Part shown: piece by piece, positions 42,530-51,953 of the stretch
How positions within the stretch are numbered: position 1 is the first letter of the stretch
Layout: every line of letters starts with the position of its first letter
DNA from: Pseudomonas fluorescens
GTDB lineage: Bacteria > Pseudomonadota > Gammaproteobacteria > Pseudomonadales > Pseudomonadaceae
DNA length: 64,000 nt
Reading direction: 5' to 3'
NCBI RefSeq assembly: GCF_001902145.1
Contig: NZ_MRST01000024.1
Span: 248,001-312,000, forward strand
Made by a program: the position numbers and the translations under genes
The notes under the pieces: generated by a model
Databases searched by the model: none
What the model saw: the letters and a program-made list of their open reading frames with translations, nothing else
Told to the model about the DNA's origin: nothing

Positions 42530-43237
42530 CTAGAACAGGCGTGCGAGCAGGGCCGTTACGGCGGTTTCGACGCGCAAAATACGCGCACCCAGTTGCACTG
42601 GCTGCAAACCGGCCTTGGCCAGCAGGTCCACTTCATAGGGAATCCAGCCGCCTTCCGGGCCGATCGCGAGGGTCACCGGTTCCTCGAGGGCTCGGGGGCA
42701 GGCTGGGTAATCGCCCGGATGGCCGATCAGGCCCAAGGTGCCAGCCGCCATGGCTGGCAGACGATCTTCCACAAACGGCTTGAAGCGTTTTTCGATAATG
42801 ATCTCGGGCAGCACCGTGTCCCGCGCTTGTTCCAGGCCGAGAATCAGTTGCTCGCGCACCGCTTCAGGCTCCAGGAAAGGGGTTTGCCAGAAGCTTTTTT
42901 CCACGCGGTAGCTGTTGACCAGTACCACCTTGGGCACGCCCATGGCCGCCACCGTTTGCAGCACCCGGCGCAGCATCTTCGGGCGGGGCAGGGCCAGCAG
43001 CAAGGTCAGGGGTAGTTTGCTCGGTGGCGGTTGGTCGAAGCTTACTTGCAGTTCGGCTTCAGCGGCTTCCAGGCGCAGCAGTTGGGCATTGCCCATCAGC
43101 CCGCCAATGCGGCCCACACGCAGGGTGTCACCGACGGCGGCGCGGTGAACCTCCTGCATATGCACCAGGCGCCGATCACGCAGCACTACACGGTCGGCCG
43201 CGATGAAGTCGGCCTCTTCGAGCAGCAGCAGGTTCAC
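42530..43237 (-). CDS. rsmE: 16S rRNA m3U1498 methyltransferase RsmE
   Basis: RsmE methylates N3 of U1498 in 16S rRNA. The 235-aa SPOUT protein has a short PUA-like N-terminus ([17 protein letters not shown]), the family's [19 protein letters not shown], and the trefoil-knot SAM site LAIGPEGGW followed by [12 protein letters not shown]. It starts with GTG, and the start overlaps the tatC stop by 4 bp (GTGA), so it is translated from the tat transcript. Confidence 0.94.
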   Translation of the reverse strand: MNLLLLEEADFIAADRVVLRDRRLVHMQEVHRAAVGDTLRVGRIGGLMGNAQLLRLEAAEAELQVSFDQPPPSKLPLTLLLALPRPKMLRRVLQTVAAMGVPKVVLVNSYRVEKSFWQTPFLEPEAVREQLILGLEQARDTVLPEIIIEKRFKPFVEDRLPAMAAGTLGLIGHPGDYPACPRALEEPVTLAIGPEGGWIPYEVDLLAKAGLQPVQLGARILRVETAVTALLARLF

Positions 43238-44025
43238 GGCTGGGTCGCTGGCGGCTGGTCGTCGTCGGCAGGCGCATCATCCGGGTGTTCGCCACGCTTG
43301 CTGATCAAGCCGCTGAACAGGATGCCCACTTCGAACAGCATCCACATCGGCACCGCCAACAAGGTCTGGGAGAAGATGTCTGGCGGCGTGAGGATCATGC
43401 CGACCACGAAGCAGCCAATGATCACGTACGGGCGGATCTTCTTCAGGTACTTGACGTCGACCACGCCGATCCACACCAGCAACACGACCGCTACCGGAAT
43501 TTCGAACGCCACGCCAAAGGCGAAGAACAGCGTCATCACGAAATCGAGGTAGCTGGTGATATCGGTCATCATTTCCACTCCGGCCGGGGTGGCGGCGGCG
43601 AAGAACTTGAAGATCAGTGGGAACACCAGGAAGTAGGCGAAGGCCATGCCGGTGTAGAACAGCAGGATGCTCGACACCAGCAACGGCACCGCGATGCGCT
43701 TCTCGTGCTTGTACAGGCCCGGCGCGATAAAGCCCCAGATCTGATGCAGGATCACCGGGATCGCCAGGAACAGCGAAACCATCATGGTCAGCTTCAAGGG
43801 CGTCAGGAACGGTGACGACACATCGGTGGCGATCATCGTCGCGCCGGCCGGCAGGTATTGGCGCAGGGGCGTCGAGACGAAGGTGTAGATCTGCTGGGTA
43901 AAGGCGAACAACCCGGCAAAGATGATGAAGATCGCCGCCACGCAACGCAGCAGGCGGGTTCGCAGCTCGGTGAGGTGCGAGACCAGCGGCATGTGCTGGT
44001 CGTTTTCCGGTTTATCAGCGCTCAT
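43234..44025 (-). CDS. tatC: Twin-arginine translocase subunit TatC
   Basis: TatC is the polytopic receptor for twin-arginine signal peptides. The 263-aa protein begins with the conserved [16 protein letters not shown], then [40 protein letters not shown] and six hydrophobic segments. It overlaps tatB and rsmE by 4 bp each. Confidence 0.96.
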   Translation of the reverse strand: MSADKPENDQHMPLVSHLTELRTRLLRCVAAIFIIFAGLFAFTQQIYTFVSTPLRQYLPAGATMIATDVSSPFLTPLKLTMMVSLFLAIPVILHQIWGFIAPGLYKHEKRIAVPLLVSSILLFYTGMAFAYFLVFPLIFKFFAAATPAGVEMMTDITSYLDFVMTLFFAFGVAFEIPVAVVLLVWIGVVDVKYLKKIRPYVIIGCFVVGMILTPPDIFSQTLLAVPMWMLFEVGILFSGLISKRGEHPDDAPADDDQPPATQP

Positions 44026-44420
44026 GGGGCTCGCGGCGGCAATGTAGGGTCATGGGGCGCGGGCGACGCAACGGGCGTCGGCGCGGGCTCTGTCGGGGCG
44101 GGCACGGCTTGGGCAGCAGGTGCCGGCGCGATGCTCTGCTCGGCCACCGGTGTGACCGGCTTGGCTGGCTCCTGCACCGGGGAGAGAATCTTGCGCGCCT
44201 CCTGCTCCAACGACAGGATATGTTCGTTGTGCAATTGCCGGCGGATTTCGTCGGCACCGATTTCCCGTTCAACTTCCTGTTTGATCGCGTTGAAACTGCG
44301 CTTGAGGCGCCCGATCCACAGGCCGGCGGTGCGAGCGGCACCGGGCAGGCGTTCCGGCCCCAGTACCAGCAGGGCCACCAAGCCGACGAGCAGCAGTTCA
44401 GAGAAGCTGATACCAAACAT
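44022..44420 (-). CDS. tatB: Twin-arginine translocase subunit TatB
   Basis: A 132-aa protein with one N-terminal membrane helix ([20 protein letters not shown]), the conserved [13 protein letters not shown] hinge and a long amphipathic helix, then a Pro/Ala-rich tail. TatB binds substrates with TatC. It overlaps tatC by 4 bp; tatA is 10 bp upstream. Confidence 0.95.
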   Translation of the reverse strand: MFGISFSELLLVGLVALLVLGPERLPGAARTAGLWIGRLKRSFNAIKQEVEREIGADEIRRQLHNEHILSLEQEARKILSPVQEPAKPVTPVAEQSIAPAPAAQAVPAPTEPAPTPVASPAPHDPTLPPRAP

Positions 44421-44430
44421 TAGTCAGTGC

Positions 44431-44709
44431 TCACGAGTCTTTGCGGGTCGGCTCTTGGACCTTTTCAGCCTGCACGTCGAAGGTACGGCGCTCGGTGATC
44501 GGCTGGGTGGCCTGCGGGTGAGCAGGCTGGGCCGGTGGCACCGGGTTGGCGCTTGGCTCGGCTGGCTTTTCATCATCGTTCATGGCTTTGCGAAAGCCCT
44601 TGATCGACTCGCCCACATCGGTGCCCAGGTTCTTGAGCTTCTTGGTACCGAACACCAATACCACCACCACCAGAATGACGACCCAGTGTTTCCAGTCAAA
44701 AATGCCCAT
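44431..44709 (-). CDS. tatA: Twin-arginine translocase subunit TatA
   Basis: A 92-aa pore-forming subunit: [20 protein letters not shown] helix, then the hinge [24 protein letters not shown], and a Pro-rich acidic tail. It is the first gene of tatABC, 26 bp after hisE and probably read through from the his genes. Confidence 0.95.
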   Translation of the reverse strand: MGIFDWKHWVVILVVVVLVFGTKKLKNLGTDVGESIKGFRKAMNDDEKPAEPSANPVPPAQPAHPQATQPITERRTFDVQAEKVQEPTRKDS

Positions 44710-44735
44710 GCTTCAAATCCTCAAGTCTTAGTTAT

Positions 44736-45068
44736 TCAGGCGGACGGGCGCGAGGCCTTCTCGGCGTGCCCGGACAAGCCGAAGCGCCGGTCCAGTTCAT
44801 CCAGCACGGCCTGTGGGTGCTGCCCCAGTTGGGCGAGCATCACCAGGCTATGGAACCACAAGTCAGCGGTCTCATAGATTACATCGCTGTAATCACCGCT
44901 GATTTGCGCGTCCTTGGCCGCAATGATGGTCTCGACGGATTCTTCGCCGAGTTTTTCCAGAATCTTGTTCAGGCCCTTGTGGTACAGGCTGGCGACGTAG
45001 GAGCTGTCGGCATCCGCACCTTTGCGGTCTTCCAGCACCTGGGCCACACGGTTCAGGGTATCGCTCAT
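44736..45068 (-). CDS. hisE: Phosphoribosyl-ATP pyrophosphatase HisE
   Basis: HisE removes pyrophosphate from PR-ATP, step 2 of histidine synthesis. The 110-aa protein has [20 protein letters not shown] and the metal motif [13 protein letters not shown]. The ATG at 45066-45068 lies 2 bp after hisI; a longer in-frame reading runs inside hisI and is rejected. Confidence 0.95.
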   Translation of the reverse strand: MSDTLNRVAQVLEDRKGADADSSYVASLYHKGLNKILEKLGEESVETIIAAKDAQISGDYSDVIYETADLWFHSLVMLAQLGQHPQAVLDELDRRFGLSGHAEKASRPSA

Positions 45069-45070
45069 GT

Positions 45071-45463
45071 TCAGTGTCCTGCTGGGTAGATGGCGTGCGG
45101 GTCTTTGAGCACCGGCTCCACAACCTTCCATTCGCCATTCTCGAACACGCGATAGAAGCAACTGTGGCGGCCAGTGTGGCAGGCGATGCCGCCGATCTGT
45201 TCGACCTTGAGGATCACCACGTCGCCGTCGCAGTCCAGGCGCAGCTCGTGCAGGGTCTGCACGTGTCCGGACTCTTCGCCCTTGCGCCACAGTTTGCCAC
45301 GCGAACGTGACCAGTAGATGGCGCGCTGCTCGACGGCGGTGAGGCTCAGGGCCTCGCGGTTCATCCAGGCCATCATCAGCACGCGCCCGGTCTTGTAGTC
45401 CTGGGCAATGGCCGGCACCAGGCCGTCACTGTCCCACTTGATCTCATCCAGCCAGTCTTTCAT
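45071..45463 (-). CDS. hisI: Phosphoribosyl-AMP cyclohydrolase HisI
   Basis: HisI opens the purine ring of PR-AMP, step 3 of histidine synthesis. The 130-aa protein has the metal/zinc motifs LDCDGDVV and [20 protein letters not shown]. In this organism HisI and HisE are separate adjacent genes rather than a fusion. The ATG at 45461-45463 gives the family start [19 protein letters not shown]. Confidence 0.95.
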   Translation of the reverse strand: MKDWLDEIKWDSDGLVPAIAQDYKTGRVLMMAWMNREALSLTAVEQRAIYWSRSRGKLWRKGEESGHVQTLHELRLDCDGDVVILKVEQIGGIACHTGRHSCFYRVFENGEWKVVEPVLKDPHAIYPAGH

Positions 45464-45504
45464 GTTCGGCTCCGGCAATTTGCGACAGTGTATAACCGGA
45501 TAGG

Positions 45505-47109
45505 CTATCGACGCACGATCAGATAAACGCCCACGGCGACCATGATGCCGGCTGGCCAGTGGCCAAGTTGGTTCAATGGCCCGCCGACCGCCAGCATCAC
45601 GCCGCCCACCAGGTGCGCGGCGCCGAGCAGGCGCAGGAACCAATCGTCCTTGCGCTTGCGCCACGGTGGCGCCGGGTCCTTGGCGTGGGGCTGGGACATG
45701 CGCTCCAGCAGGTCACGGGTCATGTTGGCCAGGTGCGGCAGCTGTTCGAACTGGCTGTGCAGGTTGCCCAGCATGGTTTTCGGGCTCATCCGCTCACGCA
45801 TCCAGCGTTCCAGGAAGGGTTGTGCGGTGTTCCACAAATCGAGGTCCGGGTACAGCTGGCGGCCCAGGCCTTCGATGTTCAGCAGGGTCTTTTGCAACAG
45901 CACCAGTTGCGGCTGCACTTCCATATTGAAGCGGCGCGCGGTCTGGAACAGGCGCATCAGTACCTGGCCGAAGGAAATATCCTTTAACGGTTTTTCAAAG
46001 ATCGGTTCACACACGGTGCGGATCGCCGCTTCGAATTCGTTGAGCTTGGTTTCCGCCGGCACCCAGCCTGAATCAATGTGCAACTGCGCCACGCGGCGGT
46101 AGTCGCGCTTGAAGAAGGCGAACAGGTTGCGCGCCAGGTAATCCTGGTCTTCCGGGGTGAGGCTGCCGACGATGCCGCAGTCGATGGCGATGTACTGCGG
46201 GCTCCACGGGTTGACGGTACTGACGAAGATGTTGCCCGGGTGCATGTCGGCGTGAAAGAAACTGTCGCGGAACACTTGGGTGAAGAAGATTTCCACACCG
46301 CGTTCGGCCAGCATCTTCATGTCTGTGCGCTGGTCGGCCAGGGTCGCGAGGTCGGTGACCTGCACGCCGTAGATGCGCTCCATCACCAGCACTTTTGGTC
46401 GGCACCAGTCCCAATACACCTGCGGCACATACAGCAGTTGCGAGCCTTCGAAGTTGCGTCGCAATTGGCTGGCGTTGGCCGCTTCGCGCAGCAGGTCGAG
46501 TTCGTCGTAGATGGTTTTTTCGTAGTCGGCAACTACATCCACCGGATGCAGCAGGCGCGCATCGGCGGAGAAGCGTTCGGCGGCGCGTGCGAGGATAAAC
46601 AGCCACGCCAGGTCCTGGCCGATGATCGGCTTGAGGCCCGGGCGAATGACTTTCACCACCACTTCTTCGCCGGTCTTGAGCTGCGCGGCGTGGACCTGTG
46701 CGACCGAGGCCGAGGCCAGCGGTTCGACATCGAAGCGGCTGAACACCTCGCTGATCTTCTGGCCCAGCTGTTCTTCGATCAGCGCCATCGATTGCTGCGA
46801 ATCGAACGGCGGCACGCGGTCTTGCAGCAGCATCAGCTCGTCGGCGATGTCTTCGGGCAACAGGTCGCGGCGGGTGGAGAGGATCTGCCCGAACTTGATA
46901 AAGATCGGCCCCAGATCCTGCAACGCCAGGCGCAGGCTGGCGCCACGGCTCAACGGCGACGGCTTGCGCGGGAACCAGCGCCACGGCAGCACATAACGCA
47001 CCGCCAGCAGGAACCACGGCAAGGGCAGGGCAAACAGCAGGTCATCGAGACGGTAGCGGATTACGACGCGCTGGATACGAAACAAACGGCGGACGGCGAG
47101 CAGCTTCAT
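45505..47109 (-). CDS. ubiB: Ubiquinone biosynthesis accessory ATPase/kinase UbiB
   Basis: An atypical ABC1/ADCK kinase-like protein of the inner membrane, required for ubiquinone synthesis. The 534-aa protein has the KxGQ motif ([16 protein letters not shown] near residue 71), the Ala-rich ATP loop in [13 protein letters not shown] near 130, [11 protein letters not shown] and the metal motif IAIDCGIVG, and two C-terminal hydrophobic helices. It overlaps ubiJ by 4 bp. Confidence 0.95.
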   Translation of the reverse strand: MKLLAVRRLFRIQRVVIRYRLDDLLFALPLPWFLLAVRYVLPWRWFPRKPSPLSRGASLRLALQDLGPIFIKFGQILSTRRDLLPEDIADELMLLQDRVPPFDSQQSMALIEEQLGQKISEVFSRFDVEPLASASVAQVHAAQLKTGEEVVVKVIRPGLKPIIGQDLAWLFILARAAERFSADARLLHPVDVVADYEKTIYDELDLLREAANASQLRRNFEGSQLLYVPQVYWDWCRPKVLVMERIYGVQVTDLATLADQRTDMKMLAERGVEIFFTQVFRDSFFHADMHPGNIFVSTVNPWSPQYIAIDCGIVGSLTPEDQDYLARNLFAFFKRDYRRVAQLHIDSGWVPAETKLNEFEAAIRTVCEPIFEKPLKDISFGQVLMRLFQTARRFNMEVQPQLVLLQKTLLNIEGLGRQLYPDLDLWNTAQPFLERWMRERMSPKTMLGNLHSQFEQLPHLANMTRDLLERMSQPHAKDPAPPWRKRKDDWFLRLLGAAHLVGGVMLAVGGPLNQLGHWPAGIMVAVGVYLIVRR

Positions 47110-47729
47110 GCGTTATCGCTTGGATCAAGGGAACGGCTCAAGCGCTCGAAGCGGGCCTCGAGGCGTTCCAGGTCGATTTTGGCCTTGTCGAGCTCGCGAA
47201 AGCGCGCTTGCGCTTCCCGTTGCCCGACCAGGGTGCGCGATTCTTCGCTCAGGTATTCGGCAAGGTTCTGGTTGAGGCTGGCGAAACCTTGCTGGTACCA
47301 GCGCGAGCGGCTGCGCAGGTGCCCGCTGATCAACTGGGTGGCGACGGGGCCAATCCAGCGCGACAGTTCGTATTCCCAGTCCAGCTCCAGGTCTTGCAAC
47401 ACGGCGGCCAGGTCCATCAGCACCGCGCTGTCGCCTTCCAGTTCCACCTCGGGGCTGTGGAGGATGGCAGTCTTGTTGCGGCTCAGTGCCAGGTGCAACA
47501 GGCTTGAGGCTGGTGCACGCAGGGTGCAATCGGCCTCAGCGGCCCATTGAGTGGCGAGCAGCAGGCCTTCATCGCTGGGCAGGATAAACAGCTGCAAGGC
47601 GGGGCTGCGGCAATCGACGGCAATGACTTTGCCGGTCAGGTGCGCGAGCCGCGCCAGGGCGGTGCTGTCCAGGCGCAGTACACGGTTGAGGCCGTGCTCG
47701 ACGCTGGCGAGAAGGCCTTGCAGCAGCAT
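47106..47729 (-). CDS. ubiJ: Ubiquinone biosynthesis accessory factor UbiJ
   Basis: A 207-aa protein with an N-terminal SCP2-like lipid-binding region ([20 protein letters not shown]) and a C-terminal coiled coil rich in Glu and Arg. UbiJ holds ubiquinone intermediates with UbiK for the soluble Ubi complex. It sits between ubiE and ubiB with near-zero spacing on both sides. Confidence 0.92.
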   Translation of the reverse strand: MLLQGLLASVEHGLNRVLRLDSTALARLAHLTGKVIAVDCRSPALQLFILPSDEGLLLATQWAAEADCTLRAPASSLLHLALSRNKTAILHSPEVELEGDSAVLMDLAAVLQDLELDWEYELSRWIGPVATQLISGHLRSRSRWYQQGFASLNQNLAEYLSEESRTLVGQREAQARFRELDKAKIDLERLEARFERLSRSLDPSDNA

Positions 47730-48499
47730 CAGGGCTTGATACCGCGGTGCAGGGCGACGATGCCGGACGTCATGTTGTGGTAGGTCACACGGTCGAAACC
47801 GGCCTCAACCATCATCGACTTCAGGGTTTCCTGGTCCGGGTGCATGCGAATCGATTCGGCCAGGTAGCGGTAGCTCTCGGCGTCGTTGGTGATCAACTTG
47901 CCCATCAACGGCATGAAGGCGAACGAGTAAGTGTCGTAGACCTTGGACATCAGCGCGTTGGTCGGCTTGGAGAACTCCAGCACCAGCAGGCGGCCGCCCG
48001 GCTTGAGCACGCGCAGCATCGAGCGGATCGCGTCTTCCTTGTGGGTCACGTTGCGCAGGCCGAAGGCAATGGTCACGCAGTCGAAATGGTTGTCGGGGAA
48101 CGGCAGCTTCTCAGCGTCGGCCTGGACGAACTCGATATTGCCGGCCACGCCTTTGTCGAGCAGGCGGTCGCGGCCAACCTTGAGCATCGAGCCGTTGATA
48201 TCGGCCAATACCACCTGGCCGGTCGGGCCAACCAGCTTGGAGAACTTGGCTGCCAGGTCGCCTGTGCCACCGGCGATGTCCAGCACCCGGTTGCCGGTGC
48301 GTACGCCTGACAACTCGATGGTGAAGCGCTTCCACAGGCGGTGCATGCCGCCGGAGAGCACGTCGTTCATCAGGTCGTACTTGGCCGCCACGGAGTGGAA
48401 CACCTCAGCGACTTTTTCCGCCTTTTGGCTTTCCGGGACGTTCTTGAAGCCGAAGTGAGTGGTGGGTTCGGCATCGCTGCCTTTGCGCTGATCAGTCAT
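47729..48499 (-). CDS. ubiE: Ubiquinone/menaquinone C-methyltransferase UbiE
   Basis: UbiE is the SAM-dependent C-methyltransferase of the quinone ring. The 256-aa protein has [20 protein letters not shown] at the start, the SAM motif [15 protein letters not shown] near residue 72, [16 protein letters not shown] and [20 protein letters not shown]. The ATG at 48497-48499 gives the usual length. It heads the ubiEJB cluster and diverges from the PHA-granule family gene across 145 bp. Confidence 0.96.
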   Translation of the reverse strand: MTDQRKGSDAEPTTHFGFKNVPESQKAEKVAEVFHSVAAKYDLMNDVLSGGMHRLWKRFTIELSGVRTGNRVLDIAGGTGDLAAKFSKLVGPTGQVVLADINGSMLKVGRDRLLDKGVAGNIEFVQADAEKLPFPDNHFDCVTIAFGLRNVTHKEDAIRSMLRVLKPGGRLLVLEFSKPTNALMSKVYDTYSFAFMPLMGKLITNDAESYRYLAESIRMHPDQETLKSMMVEAGFDRVTYHNMTSGIVALHRGIKP

Positions 48500-48644
48500 A
48501 TCGCTGTCACCAAAAGAGAATGCGGGACATGATAATCCCCAAGGCCTGCTTTGTCTTGGCAAGGCTGCAGGTAAGATAGGTGCTCATCGAGACCTTTTGC
48601 CGCATGGCGGGTGTTCTGAGTCGTTATAAAGAGGAGTCATTGCA

Positions 48645-48920
48645 ATGGCCCGTATTACCGTTGAGCGTGAACATACTCTGGGAAAAGAACAGGCGCGGGC
48701 CAAGGCGGAGCAATTGGCGCGCAAACTCGAAGGTAAATATGGGGTGGAGTCTTCGTGGGCTGGCGACACCCTGAAGCTCAAGCGCTCCGGGGTCAAAGGC
48801 ACGGTGTTGGTGGCCGATGATTCGCTGCGCATTGATGTGGAACTTGGCCTGCTGATGTCGGCCATGAGTGGCACGATCAAGTCCGAAATCGAGAAGGCAT
48901 TGGATAAGGCGTTGGCCTGA
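48645..48920 (+). CDS. Polyhydroxyalkanoic acid system family protein
   Basis: A 91-aa protein (MARITVEREHTLGKEQARAK, ending LLMSAMSGTIKSEIEKALDK) of the small family called PHA system or PHA granule-region proteins, found beside phaI/phaF in Pseudomonas. Function is unknown. A purine-rich AAAGAGGAG site precedes the ATG. Confidence 0.85.
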   Translation: MARITVEREHTLGKEQARAKAEQLARKLEGKYGVESSWAGDTLKLKRSGVKGTVLVADDSLRIDVELGLLMSAMSGTIKSEIEKALDKALA

Positions 48921-48931
48921 TACGGCTGTGC

Positions 48932-48949
48932 TTAGGGTGCCGATTCTAA
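48932..48949. promoter_or_regulatory. Candidate PhaD operator upstream of phaI
   Basis: TTAGGG-N6-TTCTAA is an imperfect inverted repeat. It has the same layout as the perfect TTAGAA-N6-TTCTAA upstream of phaC1 (63329-63346). PhaD of P. putida controls exactly these two promoters. A TACTTT candidate -10 lies at 48960-48965. Confidence 0.55.
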
Positions 48950-49024
48950 TTTTAAACCCTACTTTGTGCCCAAGCCCTCAACTCCTGCGGGCCGTCCGCC
49001 ACCCAATTCTGTGTGAGGTGCACC

Positions 49025-49447
49025 ATGGCCAAAGTTATTTTGAAGAAAAAAATCGACGTTCAGACCACCCCCCTGAGTGAGGTTAAAAGCTATGCCCGCA
49101 AGATCTGGCTGGCGGGTCTTGGCGCCTATGCCAAGGTCGGCAGCGAGGGCGGCGAGTACTTCAAGGAACTCGTTAGAAGCGGTCAACGTGTTGAAAGTAA
49201 AGGCAAAAAAGTTGTAGTTGAACAACTTGATGCCGCCAACAGTCAGATTGACCAAGTAAAGAGTAATGTCTCCGGCGTCAGGGGCTTGGTTGAAGTTCAG
49301 CTGGATAAAGTTGAAAAAGCTTTTGACACGCGTGTTGCAAGTGCCTTGAATCGAATCGGCATTGCGTCTAAACATGACGTGGAGACACTCTCTGCTAAGC
49401 TCGAAGAGCTGACGGCATTGCTCGAACGTGTCGCGCGTAAACACTAA
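49025..49447 (+). CDS. phaI: PHA granule-associated phasin PhaI
   Basis: A 140-aa phasin that coats PHA granules. The family core is SYARKIWLAGLGAYAKVGSE near residue 23, followed by an amphipathic helix and a C-terminal coiled coil (LSAKLEELTALLERVARK). It is a shorter paralogue of the N-terminal half of PhaF, 12 bp upstream of it. The ATG at 49025 follows GAGG. Confidence 0.92.
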   Translation: MAKVILKKKIDVQTTPLSEVKSYARKIWLAGLGAYAKVGSEGGEYFKELVRSGQRVESKGKKVVVEQLDAANSQIDQVKSNVSGVRGLVEVQLDKVEKAFDTRVASALNRIGIASKHDVETLSAKLEELTALLERVARKH

Positions 49448-49459
49448 GGAGACATCGGG

Positions 49460-50380
49460 ATGGCTGTTAAAAAGACTACTCAGAAAGAAGGCAGCTCGTG
49501 GGTTGGGGAAGTTGAAAAATATTCCCGCAAAATCTGGCTTGCTGGTTTAGGCGTGTATTCGAAGGTTAGCAGTGACGGCGGCAAATACTTCGAGACTCTG
49601 GTCAAGGACGGCGAGAAGGCCGAGAAGTTGACCAAGAGCACGGTTGGTAAAAAAGTCGACGCCGCCAAGGCGAGTGCGGGTTCCGCCAAGTCGAGCATTT
49701 CGGATACCTGGGGCAAGTTGGAAGAAACGTTCGACAAACGCCTCAACAGTGCTATTTCGCGACTGGGCGTACCGAGCAAGGCGGAGTTGAAGACGCTGCA
49801 CAGCAAGGTCGATACCTTGACCAAGCAAATCGAAAAACTCACCGGCGCCAAAGCGGCTCCCGCCAAGACCGCCGCAGCCAAGCCTGCAGCAAAACCGGCC
49901 GCTAAACCTGCGGCTAAAACCGCCGCTGCAAAACCCGCCGCGAAAACTGCTGCCAAGCCTCTGGTCAAGGTTCCCGCCAAATCAGCGGCTAGGGCTCCAG
50001 CCAAAACTGCTGCCAAACCTGTGGCTAAAACCGCGGCGGCTAAACCGGCGGCCAAGCCTGCAGTGAAAACCGCTGCCACCAAGCCTGCCGCTAAGCCAGT
50101 GGCCGCTAAGGCCGCAGCGAAACCGGCGGCTAAACCGGCCGTCAAGCCAATTGCTGCGAAACCAGCAGCCAAGCCGACGGCGGCCAAAGCAGCAGCCAAG
50201 CCTGCGGCGAAACCTGCCGTTGCCAAGAAGCCAGCAGTCGCGAAAAAACCAGCTGCAGCCAAGCCAGCAACCGTGCCAGCGCCGACTGCTTCGGCAGCTA
50301 ACTCGGTGTCCGCACCGCAAGCGGCTGCTACCACCGCGGCTGCATCGTCGGCAACCCCGTCGTCCTCCAGCCAGTCCTGA
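49460..50380 (+). CDS. phaF: PHA granule-associated, DNA-binding phasin PhaF
   Basis: PhaF links PHA granules to the nucleoid and balances granule partition at division. The 306-aa protein has an N-terminal phasin domain (about 1-95, with YSRKIWLAGLGVYSKVSSDG), a leucine-zipper-like stretch (about 110-130), and a histone H1-like tail (about 132-275) built of AAKPAAKP, KTAAAKP and related repeats. The tail is the DNA-binding part in P. putida. A terminator follows. Confidence 0.94.
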   Translation: MAVKKTTQKEGSSWVGEVEKYSRKIWLAGLGVYSKVSSDGGKYFETLVKDGEKAEKLTKSTVGKKVDAAKASAGSAKSSISDTWGKLEETFDKRLNSAISRLGVPSKAELKTLHSKVDTLTKQIEKLTGAKAAPAKTAAAKPAAKPAAKPAAKTAAAKPAAKTAAKPLVKVPAKSAARAPAKTAAKPVAKTAAAKPAAKPAVKTAATKPAAKPVAAKAAAKPAAKPAVKPIAAKPAAKPTAAKAAAKPAAKPAVAKKPAVAKKPAAAKPATVPAPTASAANSVSAPQAAATTAAASSATPSSSSQS

Positions 50381-50399
50381 CTGTTCGGGATGTATAAAC

Positions 50400-50429
50400 A
50401 AGCCCGGCCTGCGAAGGTCGGGCTTTTTT
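50400..50429 (+). terminator. Terminator of phaI-phaF
   Basis: AAGCCCGGCC / GGTCGGGCT stem with one mismatch and a TGCGAA loop is followed by six Ts. It marks the end of the phaIF unit and the left edge of the fimbrial cluster. Confidence 0.85.
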
Positions 50430-50464
50430 ATAGGGTCATCAGGTGACAGTAACGCCAGGCTCCA

Positions 50465-50989
50465 TCAGTTGTAAGTGATAGAAACGGTCACGGCGCTGAC
50501 CAGGGTGCCTTGAGTGATGGCGGCACCGGTTTTATGGTAGTGCGCGCTGAGCCCCAGCACGGCCTTGTTGCTGCTTGTCGCAACGGTACGGCTGCGCTGG
50601 GCGGCGGTACCGTTAGCAGGGATACTCGCAGTGGGACTGCGGCTTGACAGCCAGAGAGCCGTGCCACCCGAGGTTCCCGTATTGGAGAACAGCGCGGCGT
50701 TTCCGGTGGACGGCGTACCCGAGAACAGGAAGATCACGTTGCGTATGTCCGATTCACAGTCGGCAGAGACGTCGAAATCGTGTGAGCCTGCGTAGACACT
50801 CTTGTCAAAGTCGGAAATCTTCACGGCAGGTAGTGTGATCGTGCGGCTCACATCACCGGCAGCCAGGTTGCAAGTACCGGCGTTGATCTGGCCTGTAAAG
50901 TGCAATGTGCCGGTGGTAGCGGCGAGTGCTGCGTTGACGGCCAGGCTGGCGGTGATTGCGAGCAGTAGGGGTAGCGTTCGAATGGTCAT
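50465..50989 (-). CDS. Fimbrial minor pilin
   Basis: A 174-aa secreted protein with a signal peptide ending NAALA-ATTGTLHF. The type 1 pilin pattern is clear: GTLHFTGQINAGTCNLAAGD with the first Cys, a second Cys in VSADCESD, and the C-terminal strand VSAVTVSITYN. Its last 85 residues closely resemble the C-terminal pilin domain of the adhesin just upstream (FSGTPSTGNAALFSNTG against FTGTPSPGHTTLFANTG). It is the last gene of the cluster. Confidence 0.85.
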   Translation of the reverse strand: MTIRTLPLLLAITASLAVNAALAATTGTLHFTGQINAGTCNLAAGDVSRTITLPAVKISDFDKSVYAGSHDFDVSADCESDIRNVIFLFSGTPSTGNAALFSNTGTSGGTALWLSSRSPTASIPANGTAAQRSRTVATSSNKAVLGLSAHYHKTGAAITQGTLVSAVTVSITYN

Positions 50990-51006
50990 CTAACAGTCCT
51001 TGAACT

Positions 51007-51951
51007 TCAGTTGTAGGTGATGTTGACAGTGGCGGTGCTGGCAAACGTACCCGCGCTGACCGTGCCATTTTTGTGATAACCCGCGCCGAGCGGTAGAACC
51101 GCACGATTGCCGGAGACCGCGACCGTGCGCGTGTTGGTGCTGCCATCGGCGCCAATGGTTTGGTTCGCCCCACCGATGCGTGAAAACAGCCACAGCCCGG
51201 CGCCGCGAGCGGTGCCGGTATTGGCGAACAGCGTGGTGTGGCCTGGAGAGGGTGTGCCGGTAAAGCGAAACGTGACGTTGGCGGCGTTGCTGCAGTTTGC
51301 GGTCAGCTCGAAGTTGCGTTGACCGAGGAAGGTGGCGTTTTGAAGGGCGCTGGCGTTGATAGGGTCGAGCGGGATCGTTCGATTGACATCGCCGGTAGCC
51401 AGGTCGCAGGTGGCTGCGGGCCTGACAAACCGTATCGAGTGGCCGAGCCGGAGCATAAACCTGTCTGAGCCGTGCCCCATTTTGTCAGTATAGAAGTCAC
51501 CTGCATTTATGATCCCTCCTGACACTTGCCCGATTTTGTAAAACTCGATCTCCGCGTTTGTGAAGCTTGTGTAAGTTCCAGGGTTTGTCAGAACAGTAGC
51601 ACTGCGCATTGAGTAGGCATTGACCCTGCCATTGGGTTCTCTTAGATAAAGACGGGCGCCTATGCCAGCCGCTTCGGTTCGATAGATTTGCGTACCTGGA
51701 AACCAAGTTGTGTATCTTCCAGTGATGGTTCTCTGGGTATAGGTAGGGCAACGATATGAAAAGCCGGGGGCAGTGCCGCTAAATGCCTTCCGGGTTATCA
51801 GGCCACCAACAGGAAGGCTATCCGGTACGATGACAGTCGAGTCCATGGTGAGCGTATGGTAAGAATTAGGGTATCGCTCGCATGCCGCTTGAGCGGTGAT
51901 CGATACGCCGAAAGTCAGTAGTACCGGTATGAGTTTAATCGAGTACTTCAT
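51007..51951 (-). CDS. Two-domain fimbrial tip adhesin
   Basis: A 314-aa secreted protein. A signal peptide (IPVLLTFGVSITAQA-ACERYP) is followed by an N-terminal domain of about 160 residues with no family I recognise and a Cys pair (CERYP, YRCPTY). A pilin domain follows from about residue 185 (TCDLATGDVNRTIPLD) to the terminal VNITYN. This lectin-plus-pilin layout is that of FimH-type tip adhesins. The N-terminal part is visibly richer in A and T than its neighbours, suggesting a variable or acquired binding domain. It lies 2 bp after the usher stop. Confidence 0.75.
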   Translation of the reverse strand: MKYSIKLIPVLLTFGVSITAQAACERYPNSYHTLTMDSTVIVPDSLPVGGLITRKAFSGTAPGFSYRCPTYTQRTITGRYTTWFPGTQIYRTEAAGIGARLYLREPNGRVNAYSMRSATVLTNPGTYTSFTNAEIEFYKIGQVSGGIINAGDFYTDKMGHGSDRFMLRLGHSIRFVRPAATCDLATGDVNRTIPLDPINASALQNATFLGQRNFELTANCSNAANVTFRFTGTPSPGHTTLFANTGTARGAGLWLFSRIGGANQTIGADGSTNTRTVAVSGNRAVLPLGAGYHKNGTVSAGTFASTATVNITYN

Positions 51952-51953
51952 CT

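Noticed and set aside
44736..45290. Longer in-frame start for hisE reaching into hisI
   Set aside because: The extension overlaps the conserved hisI coding region, and the shorter product has the family length.
49850..50290. Repetitive Ala/Lys/Pro coding sequence suspected as a repeat-collapse or assembly artefact
   Set aside because: The frame stays open, codons vary between repeat units, and such a histone H1-like tail is the normal C-terminus of PhaF.
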